Origin: Sipunculus nudus | Taxonomy: Eukaryota; Annelida; Sipuncula; Golfingiida; Sipunculidae | Direction of reading: 5' to 3' | Assembly: GCA_026874595.1 (NCBI GenBank) | Contig: CM049316.1 | Location: 9,728,839-9,792,838, forward strand | Length of the DNA: 64,000 nt | In this document: piece after piece, positions 34,800 to 47,049 of the stretch | How the letters are laid out: each line of letters begins with the position of its first letter | Numbering within the stretch: position 1 is the first letter of the stretch | The notes under the pieces: model-generated | Databases searched by the model: none | What the model saw: only the letters and a program-made list of their open reading frames with translations | Told to the model about the DNA's origin: nothing | Position numbers and translations under genes: made by a program

Positions 34800-36559
34800 T
34801 TTATGATATAATTGAAATCAGAGAATGATAACAAAATGATCTGATTGCATAAAAAATGTTTAGTTAAGTGCTAAAACTTTTTCAGTTCATATTTGAATTA
34901 CTCATTTGTGAGTGATAAACTTAAAATAAACTTGCAAAAGCAACCTGAGCTCTTTAATCAATTCAGATGGAACCAGAATGGGAATCCTGATTATGTCTGA
35001 CCATAAACTATGTATTTTGGCTGATCAGATTGCTTACTAATTCTTATTTGTGGTGCGGAGGTTTTAAGATTTCCCAACCATAATGTTGACTTATGGTGCT
35101 AGAGCAGTGGGGCATCTCTAGAGGCATTTATCAGATTACCTGATGTTTTTCTGATGCATCATTATTGTTGTGTATGGATGGGTAACATGGAGAAGCTTTT
35201 AAGAAAAATTAGGGAATTATTGAATGCTCCATAGGGCTAGTGTCAGTCTTGCATTAATTCATACTCTGCCTAAATTGCCTTTGAGTTTTTTATTATTTGA
35301 ATATTTTGATTTCTATACAAAGAACACTGACAATATATGTATACATTTTAATATAAACTATATAAGCAGCGAGAAGTAATTTAACGGAGTCAATTAAACC
35401 CTCCAGTCCTTAGATTGGATATTTACAGTAGATAATGGTAATCTTTTGATTAATTCCCATTGCACAATTGAGGACATATTTACGTCTACTGAATAACAGA
35501 GATTTTTTTGTTCCATGTGAGTTTTCATATGGACTTTAGGACTTGATGGAGTAGATTATTCTACATGACTGGTCAGCAGAAACTACTTGTACAATCCTGA
35601 CAATGAAAACAGTAAAAGCACAATGTGTCAAGCTCCCTTAAATCAAATAATCCACTTGTGTTGAAGTTGGAAGTCTGATATTCAGTTATTACCATATTAT
35701 ACCTGCTTCTGTTGAACATTGGATAAGTAAAAGCTTTATTTTAGGTCCCTTTGACATGGACTCTTTGAGTTTTACCTGTACTTCCAGATCCTGATATAGT
35801 ATAAGTAAAGTTCAAAACAAAGAAAACAAGAGATAAATTCTTATAAACAGAACCACGTACATGTTAAGTAGAATAAAGAAATCAAGAGGTAAATTCTTTT
35901 AAACAGAGCCACTTGCATGTTAGTTTATTGTTAGGTTTCTATTTTGTTTAGAGCAAAGAAATTAAGAAAGGATGGCTAATATTTATAAATAGGCCCTTAA
36001 GGGTTAAATTTGTATATAGATTAGAGCCAGAAACAAGAAGTGATTACCCTTACAGGGGGACACTTAGGAAACTTACTCAGTGGGCACTTAGGTGAGAATT
36101 CTGTGTTACAAGATAAAAAGAGGAGAACCATTATAAATGGACCAATTTTGATCAAAAGAAAACAGTAGTGTATGCATATTGATATTCTACTCAGATTCAG
36201 AGAGCCTGTTCTTGGCATTTTAAAGATCAATTTATGTGTGTGTAACAGGAAGTGACTTTCTCGGCTGATGGTGTGACAGTCAGTGCAATTAGTCTGTTAC
36301 GCCGCCGGAGGTTCTGGTCATGTTTGAGAGTGTGAGTGGAACAGATATGGAAAATTTGTTTCATGCTTCCTGTCTTACTGTATTCACAGTGGGAGCGATA
36401 AGGAAACTATAAGTAGGGTCTTATTTTATTGGGTCAACAGAGAACAAGCAGTAGGTGGCAGATTGTGATCTGTGGTCCTTTATGGCAGTCAGAACCTTTC
36501 TCTCTCAGATTAGACAAGACTCCCGCATCACCAGTGTCATCTATGATGTGCCCTGATGT
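34800..36559. other. Gene-less stretch
   Basis: Holds one further MITE (35608-35780). 35820-35920 contains a duplicated ~70-bp phrase (AGTAAAGTTCAAAACAAAG.../GAGGTAAATTCTTTTAAACAG). 36240-36340 is GC-richer with ACAGGAAGTGAC (Ets-type word) and ACGCCGCCGGAGG, CNE-like. No gene. Confidence 0.4.
35608..35780. mobile_element. pogo/Tigger-like MITE, copy 2 (decayed)
   Basis: ACAGTAAAAGCACAATGTGT at the left and the inverse of TACAGGTAAAACTCAAAGAG at the right. Interior phrases match copy 1 (TGTGTCAAGCTC, CCACTTGTGTTGAAGTT). Confidence 0.5.
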
Positions 36560-37735
36560 GACAATGACTTAACATTGGGGTAACACCAGTGACATCAGGA
36601 TAACAATGGGATGACATTGGGAAGTAGAGAAGATCAGGGAGACATTGGGACACTATATTGAACATGTTCAAAAATTTTATTTTTAGACTTGAAGTGACAC
36701 CTGGATACATCGGGATGACATAGTGGGGTAACCTCAGGACAACATTGGGGTGACATCAGGAAGACATTGGCAAAGCACAAAGGGACACCTTAGATGACAT
36801 CAGGATGACATTGAGGTGACATTAGGAAGACATTGAGACAAAATATTGTGACACATTTGGTGACATCAGGAAGACATTGGAACAGCATATTGGGACAGCA
36901 CATTGTCTGATGTCAGGAAGACATTAGGACAGCACATTGGGACACACTGGAGTGACATTAGGAAGACATTGGGACACACTGGAGTGACATTAGGAAGACA
37001 TTGGGACACACTGGAGTGACATCAGGAAGACATTTGGACAGCACATTGGGACACACTTGAGTGACATCAGGAAGACATCGGGACAGCACATTTGGACACA
37101 CTGGAGTGACATTAGGAAAACATTGGGACACACTGGAGTGATATCAGGAAGACATTTGGACAGCACATTGGGACACACTTGAGTGACATCAGGAAGACAT
37201 TGGGACAGCACATTGGGACACACTGGAGTGACATCAGGAAGACATTGGGACAGCACATTGGGACACACTGTAGTGACATTAGAAAGACATTGGGACAGCG
37301 TATTGGGACACATCGGAGTGACATTAGGAAGACATTGGGACAGCACATTGGGACACACTGGAGTGACATCAGGAAGACATTGGGACAGCACATAGGGACA
37401 CACTGGAGTGACATCAGGAAAACATTGGGACACGCATTGGGACACACTGGAGTGACATCAGGAAGACATTGGGACAGCACATAGGGACACACTGGAGTGA
37501 CATCAGGAAGACATTGGGACAGCACATTGGGACACACTGGAGTGACATCAGGAAGACATTGGGACAGCACATTGATACACACTGGAGTGACATCAGGAAG
37601 ACATTGGGACAGCACTTTGGTACACACTGGAGTGACATTAGGAAGACATTGGGACAGCACATTGGTACACACTGGAGTGACATTAGGAAGACATTGGGAC
37701 AGCGTATTGGGACACATCTGGATGACATCGGCATT
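36560..37735. repeat. 45-bp minisatellite
   Basis: The unit is built from GACATTGGGACAGCACATTG followed by GGACACACTGGAGTGACATC and AGGAA, 45 bp in all. The left part (36560-36960) is degenerate; from about 36960 units are highly similar. Shorter units lacking the CAGCACATTGGGA block alternate in places (36960-37140). Because 45 is a multiple of three and the unit lacks stops in several frames, ORFs of 70-201 codons appear on both strands with 15-residue periodicity. None is a gene candidate. Confidence 0.9.
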
Positions 37736-38215
37736 GTGTGAGCTAGCATTTGGTGATTTCTTTCACTTTTGGTTCCTTCAGGCAGTTTTATAGATTTAAT
37801 AGTGTTTGATATACCTGCAGGAGAAAATGAGAAAATATTCTGGAAAGCACGAACACAGCCAGCATAGCGGATTCTGGGATATTTGAAACTTCGGAACACC
37901 CAGGAAAAAGTGGAAGTACTTACACAAAAGTGTGAAAAGTCTCAGTCTGTTGATCTGTGTTATATTGCAGAAAGGTGGAGATGTAGAAACTCAATTACAG
38001 AACTATCTACATGTGACAACTTTATTACTGCAAGCGGGAACACACCTTTTATAAAACTGCTAAAAAGCAGTTTTATCAGATATTACACTTGAAGGTCTGC
38101 TCAAATCTTATTCAGACGGCACTGAAAAACAAATTTAGGAGATATTTAAAGTGACTATTAGCTTTGGAGTGTGAAGATCCATTACAATAGTGTGAAGGCA
38201 GTGTCTAAGGGTGAC
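37736..38215. other. Unique sequence before the candidate exon
   Basis: Purine-rich, non-repetitive, with several short upstream ATGs. It could be a 5' untranslated region if the exon below is real. GAAC-TTC-rich and AAAACTGCTAAAAAGCAGTTTT (a near-perfect hairpin, about 38055-38075). Confidence 0.3.
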
Positions 38216-38321
38216 ATGAACTGCATTCAGATAAAAAGGAAGTTCTCATACAACAGCAAGATGAAGAGACCCACTGATCTTCTGACCAATGGCAAACGAC
38301 TGTCCATTGCCTTAACCCAAG
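38216..38321 (+). CDS. Candidate coding exon with strong splice donor
   Basis: An open frame with ATG at 38216 and a second, better-placed ATG at 38261 (AGCAAGATGA) ends at CAAG|GTAAGTGTG, a near-consensus 5' splice site with the intron starting at 38322. From the second ATG the exon would encode about 20 residues (MKRPTDLLTNGKRLS...) and end in phase 1. The composition is basic and hydrophilic with no transmembrane or signal character. I do not recognise the protein. No downstream partner exon with a convincing acceptor was found in the window, so the next exon would lie beyond a large intron. It may be a first coding exon, an alternative start exon, or a chance donor-like match. The 45-bp minisatellite ends only about 480 bp upstream. 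Confidence 0.3.
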
Positions 38322-40019
38322 GTAAGTGTGTTATATACCCATTTTCTAAGCATTCATAGCGATTTCATTTTGTCTGTTCTCAGAGTCCTGATGTACAACT
38401 TATTTTTTCTAAAAGCCAATTCATGCTTAAAGTGAATAACACTTCAATAATAGTTGTTCCATATTTTTACAACCAGGTATTTTTCATTACCTTATTTACT
38501 TTAAATCAGATTTACTACAACTTCCATTCTTGATTGACCCCTTAACATCAGTTGTTATAACTTTACACAGACCTTTATAATAATACTTCCCCCCCTACAC
38601 TTGTCAGATATATAACACATATGACTGACCCTAGCACGCTCCCCTCTGTATGATTTTAGGGAACTCTTCTTTTATGTGTTTCAGTGTTGAAATATGGGCA
38701 CGAAGAACTAAAACTAATCTAAACAAATGCCAACAGATAGGGCAATGGACAAGCATTGACAAATATTATTGTAACAGCAAACAGATTAAAATGTGTTGAA
38801 AATGTAATTACCATTGTGATAGCTTTAATTATCAGCATCGTTAAATTAGCTTGTTGCCTTAATTGGATTAGCATCAACAAATCCAGAATCATGGAAAGGT
38901 GAGGCTGCAATTGTTAGGAAAGCAATAAATGAAAAATAATATCAGTAATGATGCAGTGGCTCAGAACTTAATGACTGCTTTTTGTTTTGAAGTCATTTTA
39001 TGCTGTCACAAAGATTACAAGAGGCTTTAAGTCGAAGGATGGAAGGCTAGAAACTATTGTTTTATTTCATATTCTATTCCAGGTCAACAAGGGTTTTATG
39101 GACAGTAATCTCACTTCCAAGCATTATAATTAAGTAACAAAGAGAGTGCATGAGGTTAATTGTTATTTGTCTAAACAAATCAGTGTCTCCCCAACTTAGG
39201 AGCATGTTTGGTTCAATTACCAAGATTAGCTTTCGCTTTTCATAATTTGAACACATTTGGAAATACAAAACATTGCTAGTTCTGTCAAGCTAAGTATATT
39301 GTATTTGTATAAACTCTATGGTGGCTTGAAATTCCATCACTCCTGCTGACTCCTGCATTCTGGAATGAAAAATTAGGAAACCATTTATGTGTATTTTCCA
39401 TTTTAAATTAAAATGGAATATCCTTCAGTGAGTGAATTTTAAGTTAATTAATATATGTTGTTCTTTGATAATTTCTTTATTAGGAGCTGATAAAGCAGTG
39501 TGTAGAATACCAGACTGTAATGTGATTGATGAAACCCTTATTTCTTTAATCTGAGTTCAAAACCGGGATTCCATATTTTTTAACAAGTTTGGGCATGTGC
39601 CATTATGAAAATTAGTTTGAAAAAAAAAATATTAAAATTTCAATATTTACAACTTGTTTTAAAATTGGATATACTGATATATATATAAAAAAAATTTAAA
39701 TGCCACATATATCTTCAGTTAGAGCTATTTTAAAATATTTCTAGCACTGCCTTAAATTCCTTCACCTTTATCATGTCTTTATTTCAAAATCGAGACACTC
39801 TGTAGGTATTGTGTATATACTGATTTGTTCTGTTATGATTTTACAGACAAGTACCATATTATGTTACTATTACAAAACACTGGTAGAGGCATTCTTCAGT
39901 TATTAAATGTCAATTTATGGAAAACTTGCTCAGAAAAACATGGAAGATGATAAATTCATTGTAGTTAAAAATTTAGTTTCATGGAGAAGTTCTAAAAGGA
40001 AACAAGATGCTAATAGTAT
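38322..40019. other. Gene-less AT-rich stretch
   Basis: If the exon above is real this is intron. A weak tRNA-like relic may lie at 39483-39575 (GATAAAGCAGTGTGTAGAATACC then GAGTTCAAAACCGGG). No other feature. Confidence 0.4.
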
Positions 40020-40312
40020 CTGTAAGAATATCAGATACTTGTAAGTATTGAACTGTAAGTACACAGTCAGATACTTGTAAGTAATTGTAAGGACACAGAT
40101 ATTTGTAAGTGTCTGTAAGTACACTCAGAAACTTGTAAATATGTACAATGTATACACAAAAGTACAATGTATACACTCAGATCTGTGAAAGTTTCTGTAA
40201 CTACACACTCAGATACATGTAAGTATCTGCAAGTACAGACTCTGATACTCGTTAGTCTTTGTAAGTTTACACTCAGATACTTGTTGGTATCTGTAAGTAC
40301 ACACTCAGATAC
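40020..40312. repeat. 32-bp minisatellite
   Basis: CAGATACTTGTAAGTATCTG followed by TAAGTACACACT, 32 bp per unit, about nine partly degenerate copies. A duplicated TACAATGTATACAC insertion sits in the middle (40143-40172). The array stops where the next element begins. Confidence 0.8.
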
Positions 40313-40513
40313 CTATTTAATGCGGGAGTATTATGGTATACCCATCATCCTTCTGTCTTTCTGTCCATTCATCCATCTGTCCGGTAACTTTTAGTGTCAC
40401 TGTGATAACTTACCTGGGGCTTTGATGGATTTTCATGAAACTCACCATAACTACTTACCAACATATTATCTGGCCCAAGTTCAATCATGGGCAACATCCA
40501 TGCATATTTAATA

Positions 40514-40526
40514 AGGTCACAGGTCA
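40514..40526 (+). promoter_or_regulatory. Perfect DR1 site in HINE-7a
   Basis: AGGTCA-C-AGGTCA in the first tandem unit. Confidence 0.3.
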
Positions 40527-40808
40527 CTAGGCTTCTTTGTGGTGTCACCAAGAGAACTTATGAAGAATATGAAGGATTTTGATAAAACACATCAGAAATG
40601 TTCATCAATAAAATATCTTGCCTGAGTTTGATTTCCAGCAAAAATCATGCATATTAAATGAGGTCAGAGGTCCCCGTATTTTGGAGGTTCCTTGGTGACT
40701 TACCAAAATTTCCTATGGATTTTCATGAAACTCATTATACATATTTACCAATAGAGTTTCTCACCTGAATTACCGTACCTTCTCATCAAAATTCACTCAT
40801 ATTTTATG

Positions 40809-40821
40809 AGGTCAGAGGTCA
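40809..40821 (+). promoter_or_regulatory. Perfect DR1 site in HINE-7a
   Basis: AGGTCA-G-AGGTCA in the third unit; the second unit has AGGTCAGAGGTCC at 40661-40673 (one mismatch). Confidence 0.3.
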
Positions 40822-40870
40822 CCGGATACACAATGGGGTATTATGCACGTTTGTGGTGCTATTGTCAGAA

Positions 40871-43440
40871 TATACCTGTGTAGATGGACTACAATCTTGA
40901 ACCATTATTGCTCTAGCTTTGACTTAATCAGTGCAAGTGAATAAAATAGCTTATTCCTATAACTGTTAAGCATGCAGTTTGTCCACTTAGTGTTCATACT
41001 GCACTGAAAAATGACCATTGTTAACAGATTTTATTAAAGTGTTTGATCCTTTTTTCAGCCTTCAAATACTCTATTGAATTTTTGGCTATTTTTCATTGCC
41101 AGCTTTAACAGGTGATTGGAGATGTTCTTCCTGCTGTCTGTGCATTGTGGAAATGTTATTGTTGCTACTCCAGTGGTGCAAATACTGTATTCATGAATTC
41201 TGTTTCAAATTCAGCACCAATGATACATGGACATTCAATATTGACCAAACTGTAGTTCAAGAATACTTAACTCTTTGAGGTTTGGTTACGTTTTCATAAG
41301 AAATAAAAATTGCATGAATCTTGTGTTGGTTGTCAACGAGTACCTTAATTTCTACGTTGAGTCATTGTTAGATAAGAAGTAACGGGAAATGAGGAGAGGA
41401 CCTCGCACACCCCTAAGGGGCACGTCTCATTATAAGTAGAATACTGAGAGACGCACAGCATGCCAAGAGAGACCCTCGTGTCGGCAGAAGTCCCCGTGTT
41501 CCGTCAGCATGGCATCGGTGGCTTCAATTATTCCATAAAAACTGTCCTATAGCTCTCACTCCCTCCACAGATGGTGCTCCCCTTAATTTATACCCATAGT
41601 GTATGTCATCAGATGAATAAACATTAATTATCACCATGCAGCAAAATAAATATCATAATTGGTTGTAGTGTCATAATTTCATGACTATGTGATAATTGGC
41701 TGTGATGTCATACATGTATAGATCATGCTTTAGAGCAACCTCTTTCTGACCAACAATTACAGATTAATGCTTAACTCAAGATACAGCCACCCTGGGGGGA
41801 AATTTCATTCCAGAATTATGAAGTCACATCCAGAAATCTTGGTTATTTGTCTCAGTCAAATCTAGGAACCTGCTCTCCCTTGTCTCTTCAAGTAGTCTTA
41901 CACACAGCAACCCCTTGCTAAATTTCTTAAAACCAGGACAATTATAATATATTATATCTTCTTCAATAATTACAGGGATAGTAGATGTGCATTGCATAGT
42001 ACCACAGAATGATACCTAAAAACTTCAGTTTTATCACTGGCTGTTGTGAGGGAGCAGGATTATAAATTCTTCCAGTTCCTTTGATTCCTAAAATAACTTG
42101 TGTTGTATGGATCTAGAAATGTCTGGAAAATAACAGAAATTCCTAGCATTTTGTAACCACCAGGCATGTAATTGCGAGAGATAATTTGTCCAGTCCTTCT
42201 TGCTGGAACGATAACTCATGGTTGTATTATAACCTTTTTTCCTCTGTTTTGCTACAGAAGAGATATGTGTACTGAACTGTATTCTTCTGTATTGAAAGTG
42301 CTTTATAGAAAAGAACAATGGCATTTAATTGGTTAATATTTTTTTATGATTGAAGGTAAAGAAATGATCGATTATTAATAAATAATTTCATGTACCTTCT
42401 ATATTATATTGTAAAATCTGCTGTATAGAATTATATGTAAAGTATTGACTGAGTAAATTCAGTTTTGACTTGCATATCACTCTGACAGGTCAAGATAGCC
42501 AATCTTACTAATAATCTCTGACAGGCTAAGAAAAAAAATAAGGAAAATATGACTTCTTTGCATGTGCATTAATAATCATTTGTGTGAGCAATTATGCAAA
42601 AATGCAACCAGTTTAATTGATTATGATAGAATATGACCAGTCATCATTAAAATTGGTTAATTGGCACATCACTGGCATTTAATGATTAATATTCCTTTTT
42701 TGATATTTGATGAAAGGTGCCATGTATATCTATGCCATATTGTTTGATTTTCACACAGGACTCTACATTTAAATTAAAGGAGCCCAATCACCTGTAAAGC
42801 ATGTTGTATTAACACAAAAAATAGCTTCTTCCCTTTAAAATAAATTTATGCCAGCCAAAATATTGCCCAGAATCCATTTGCTTCCTCCTGTAAATGAGAG
42901 TTAAAATCAGTGGACCGGGCGTGATCAAAAGTGTCAACATAATTTAACACCGCCTGTGGGACTCTGTGCATTGCCCAGGCACAACACATGTTAATCATGA
43001 GATTCCCTGGCTGACTTGGCCCAAAAATGTATTACATGTTCCTGCTGGCTGAAATATTGCCTGTTGTGGCTCACGATCGGACCTCTGGTCACGCTGCCTT
43101 GTAATAGTAAACATACACACATGGACTGTGTTTACCAACATGCAAAGCCATAACATGGTGTTAAAAAGTCATATGCGAGGCACTGAGACTGTGTGCTGGG
43201 ATGGTTTTGCTAGAAAACTTTTGTATGAATTAAAACTGAACTGATAGTGTGAAAGAATAGGTATAACATTGCCCCTGATTAGGTCCCTGTATAAAGTATA
43301 TTTATCTTGATGATGATTGATTTGATAAATCCTGTTATAACTTATGGGACACACATAAACAAGGATTTATCATGCACTGATCAAAAAGGATATTCACTTA
43401 AATCATGTATTTCGTGTTAATGCTGTTCTTGACTTGTATG
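40871..43440. other. Gene-less stretch with two CNE-like parts
   Basis: 41380-41640 is GC-richer with CpGs (CCTCGCACACCCC, CGTGTCGGCAG, CATCGGTGGC) and a run of ATTAAT words at its end. 42860-43110 is a second such block (GGACCGGGCGTGATCAAAAG, CACGATCGGACC). Neither is repetitive or clearly coding. The rest is AT-rich. Confidence 0.35.
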
Positions 43441-43766
43441 TACAGTAGAGCCTCGAATATCCGAATGATTTGGGGGACATAAAATTTGTTTTGGTAATTG
43501 AGGTTACGGATATGTGAGGTCAGGCATTTTTCAAGAAGTATACTGCTAGTACATTGGGCTTATCATTATCAACGTTTCCTTAATATGTTAATCCTGGTAT
43601 ACAACAACATTATCTCATCAGAGAGTTTTAGTCATCATTAATCCTATTTTCTTCTCAAATGCAGCAGAACATTAAATCGAGGCAAATTTTGGTTCCTTAA
43701 TGTAAATTTTGGGAAAAAAAGAAATTTTTGGTGTAAAGAGATATGGAAATTTGAGGCTCTACTGTA
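43441..43766. mobile_element. pogo/Tigger-like MITE, copy 3 (different family)
   Basis: TACAGTAGAGCCTCGAATAT at the left; the right end is the inverse of TACAGTAGAGCCTCAAATTT. TA at both borders. 326 bp, no coding. CAGTAGAGCCTC-type termini are typical of this MITE class. Confidence 0.75.
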
Positions 43767-45465
43767 TTTGTATCGAGTGATTAGTATTCATCTGTTTCCA
43801 TAGTTTTAATCCATATCATTATACAGATTTAATCTTGGCACAAGGGAAGTGTTAGTGGAAAAAGTAGCAATTTATGGATGGGCACCTTGGCTGAGAAGAC
43901 CAGTCTGTAGGTTCAAGTTTATTTTTGCTTTGAGACGTGTCTACCATCAGAAAGAAAGGTTACTTAGTACAGAAAAAATTCCTGCACTGTCTTCCAGTAA
44001 ATGTGAAGGTGACTATAAATAAATCTGAATTCCCTTGAAACAGGATAGAACCATCAATCCCTGGTTACCTCGGTGAGTGTCGCAACGTTCCTTTGATTCT
44101 AATTCCTAATGCCAGTTGAATTACTCTCTTACGCTCTCTCTCTGGCCTCCAAACAAACATGGAAAAGACCAAGGGTCAGATAAACGAGCAGTTTATGTAT
44201 CATCACATTGATGTCTGCAGAATCACAAAAGCTATTTTAAACCCACAGGAAGTCAAAGGTCATCTTTTTTTCTCTCCTTGTTCATCTTATTGCTGTCTGC
44301 CACCTTAATAATACAAACTTAACAAACAAGACTTGATGGTCTGCTGAGACATCAGCTCTGTTTTATGATTACAGACACATGTAGGGTACAAACTTTCCCA
44401 AGGCCAGGAAACTTTGTTTTGACAAATGTTTAACAGATCATGCTTGTTCACTGACATTCTTTTTGTAAATTCAAGTCTCAAAGGTATTCTGAATGGTCAG
44501 GTGTCTGATATAATTGCCATAGTAACCTTGACGGGATGTGACGGGATTCTGAAAGTTACTGACATCTAATACTTTATGTTACTTTATACTGTTCATGATA
44601 ATACCCTGGAGTCTCCCTAGGGTCACATGACTAGGGTATAAATGGTAAAAGTAAGGTCTATTGATATGCTGCTGTTACAGAAAGAGGTCAACAGGTTAGA
44701 CTGGGTATTCACTGGGGATATAAAGATACATTGTTGGACAAGGTTATTTCCTCTTTTATTGTACACTTAGTATCTGTAGCAGACTTTACTAAGTACAGCT
44801 GCTATTTCTGGATCTTTGAGTCACAGAAAAGTTGCTGCTAATAGTAAAAGTGTAGGTTATCAACTGATGAGTATAGTTATATATATAAAGAAACTACCAT
44901 TTATTGAGGCAATACAGATGTAAACTTAACATAATAAAACTTGTGAATATTTTCATCAAGATTAAGTAATTTTATATATAAAATAATTCACTGCACATAG
45001 AATAAGTGGTTTGAGGTTCACTTTAATAAGTTGTTTTGGCCAGTAAAATAAAAAAAAATACATGGTGGTTTACAGGGAAATTTTAGCAAAAATGAAAGTT
45101 TAAAGAATTGTGATGACTGACACTGTGCACAATAATTCTAGACTTATTTTAATTTTAAATAGACTGAAGTATTTTTTCCCAGTAAATGACCTGAGCCTTT
45201 TGAGAATCAATGGACTAGCTTGGACATTCTTCCTGACAGTCAATGATGAACATGAATTATTACCTGAAGGTGTTTTTTAATTGATTATAGTGACAGTTAT
45301 TCTTGGAAAGTAAAACATGCACCTCTGTCAAATAAACACCGTATAGTTGTCTTCTGCACTAGGCATTTGTTAAGTCTTTACATGTCTTGAACATTTTATC
45401 ATTTGAATAATTTAATAATAAATTTTAATGTATTTTTGGGTATTCTCAGATTTCCAGTCCTAGCC
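43767..45465. other. Gene-less stretch
   Basis: A possible SINE relic at 43870-43980 (CCTTGGCTGAGAAGACCAG...GGTTCAAG...CCATCAGAAAG). 44080-44300 is CNE-like, with GTCAAAGGTCAT (DR1-like) at about 44252-44263. Otherwise AT-rich without features. Confidence 0.35.
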
Positions 45466-45657
45466 ATTATTATCCCCTCGCAACAAAGTTGGAGGGAGCA
45501 GATACAGTAACACCTCTATTTGTGTGTCTGTCCGTCCATCAGTCAGGAATTGGCTTGTGGATCAGTTTTAAGCCAAACTGTTTGACTAAAACCTTTCATC
45601 ATGCACACATGGCTCACCCAAGAACAGATGAAGAAATCTATTGATTTTGAGGTCACA

Positions 45658-45670
45658 GGGTCAAAGGTCA
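45658..45670 (+). promoter_or_regulatory. DR1 site in HINE-6, first unit
   Basis: GGGTCA-A-AGGTCA. Equivalent words in later units: GAGTCAAAGGTCA (45803-45815) and the site below. Confidence 0.3.
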
Positions 45671-45989
45671 AGGCCACAGGACCCACATTTTAAAAAAGAT
45701 TGTGGACCCATTTTAAGCCAAACAGTTTGATCAAAACCTTTCATCTTGCATATATAGCTCACCTTTCATCGGATGGAGAACCCTATTGATTTTGAGGTCA
45801 TGGAGTCAAAGGTCAAGGCCACAGGACCAACTTCTTGAAAAAGCTTGTGGACCCATTTTAAGCAAAACCATTTAACCAAAACCTTTCATCTTGCACATAT
45901 GGCTTACTTACCCACAGGTGAAAAACCCTATTGATTTTGAAGTCATGGGGTCAATGGTCAAGGTCACAGAACCCACTTCTTGGAAAAGA

Positions 45990-46002
45990 AGGTCAAAGGT
46001 CA
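45990..46002 (+). promoter_or_regulatory. Perfect DR1 plus extra half-site in HINE-6
   Basis: AGGTCA-A-AGGTCA directly followed by AGGTCA, giving three tandem half-sites within 19 bp. Confidence 0.35.
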
Positions 46003-46105
46003 AGGTCACAGCACTGCCCTCCTTACTTTCACACTGTGTAATACACCCAGTATAATTATGCTCCCATGGGAGGGGATGCTCTGCTTTGCAGATCCCTTGT
46101 TTCCA

Positions 46106-47049
46106 TTTTTCTGTGTTTTTTATATTGAATGCATGGTCACTTTAAAAATATCAGTAAATATCATCAAAACATTGTGCATATTTTATGGTTGAATAGATGT
46201 CTTAATCAAAGATATAGGAGCAACTTAAACAGTTCCTGCATTCATTTTGGAAATACCATCTAAATTCATATTGACATTATTTTTTAAGACATGTCACCTG
46301 TCAAATGATTAAGATCCTAATCATATGACCATTTCTAGGGTTTTCTATGGGATATGTAGTTATAAATGTCAGACTGGTGAACTTTCTTACTTACACAGAC
46401 CGTGTAAGGTCAGGGGTCAAAGCCAAGCCTATCCTAGTTTACCCAGATTACAACTAGAGCAATCAGTTGTATCCGTACTTGGGCATTTTGAATCTTGGAA
46501 TATAGTACAAATCTCTTTGTAATGGAAGTTTGTATTTCAGCATTTTAGCAGAAAATTGCATTCTCAATTCAGGGTCATCCCCACAGTAACAGAGGTCATA
46601 TTATGTTGCCACTTGGGGGCAGGGCAATTGATCCCAGGTTGAGATGGTGCACGTAATGGACAAAGGTCTCAGCCAGGCTAAGCATGTCATTTTATGCCAA
46701 ATTACTTTCCCTGCCCCCTGAATTAGGAGCGTTCATCAATCTTCATACATTTTTTTCTTACTAATTTTATATTCATGGGGAAAATTGTAGAATCAAGGTA
46801 ATAAATGTCTTATGGTATCCAGATTTACAGGAAATCCGCTCCATCCTTCCGCAGCTAGGTACACTCGATGTAAGTAAAAGTATTCCGAGTAAATCTGCCA
46901 GAATTCAATCAGAGACATTAACTGCAGAATGCTAAAATTAATGGAGAAATAAAAGAAGATAAAATGTTCATATTTACTGCAATTAAAATGTGAGGTATGG
47001 AGTGCATGACTGTATAAAGCATGGGATTAAGATCTGAGGTGAAACATGA
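46106..47049. other. Gene-less stretch, partly GC-richer
   Basis: 46390-46720 is less AT-rich and holds AGGTCA-G-GGGTCA (46407-46419) and a CTCF-like word (46609). 46830-46960 is another ordered stretch (GAAATCCGCTCCATCC, CTCGATGTAAG). No gene. Confidence 0.35.
46609..46622 (+). promoter_or_regulatory. CTCF-like core
   Basis: CCACTTGGGGGCAG differs by one base from the bilaterian CTCF core CCACYAGGGGGCAG. Single site, no support beyond the match. Confidence 0.2.

Larger units (their letters stand above)
40313..40870 (+). mobile_element. HINE-7 family element, copy a
   Basis: A T-poor start GCGGGAGTATTATGG is followed by the shared CTGTCTTTCTGTCCATTCATCCATCTGTCCGG microsatellite-like stretch. 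About three ~145-bp units follow (CATGAAACTCACCATAACTA at about 40435, similar near 40580 and 40724). Each unit has a GAGGTCA(N)AGGTCA word. The 3' end is not sharply defined (TATTATGCACGTTTG near 40840). Related copies are at 48420-48775 and 59560-59955. Confidence 0.5.
45466..46105 (+). mobile_element. HINE-6: Helentron-type element
   Basis: The 5' part has ATCCCCTC (45472-45479) and a CTGTCCGTCCATCAGTC stretch; the 3' part has GAGGGGAT (46070-46077), the exact inverse, followed by hairpin CTGC-TTT-GCAG (46082-46091) and ATCCCTTGTTT. Three ~140-bp internal units repeat TTTTAAGCCAAAC-GTTTGA and AAAACCTTTCATCTTGCA. Each ends in GGTCAAAGGTCAAGG-type sequence. The 70-codon ORF at 45980-46192 crosses the element end and is not a gene. 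Confidence 0.6.

Noticed and set aside
36560-37735. CRISPR array
   Set aside because: Repeats are contiguous with no unique spacers, in eukaryotic DNA.
36990-37899. Long overlapping ORFs (up to 201 codons) on both strands
   Set aside because: They are periodic translations of the 45-bp minisatellite; equally open frames on both strands argue against coding.
39483-39575. tRNA gene or tRNA-derived SINE
   Set aside because: A- and B-box-like words are present, but stems do not pair and the T loop is degenerate; at most a relic.
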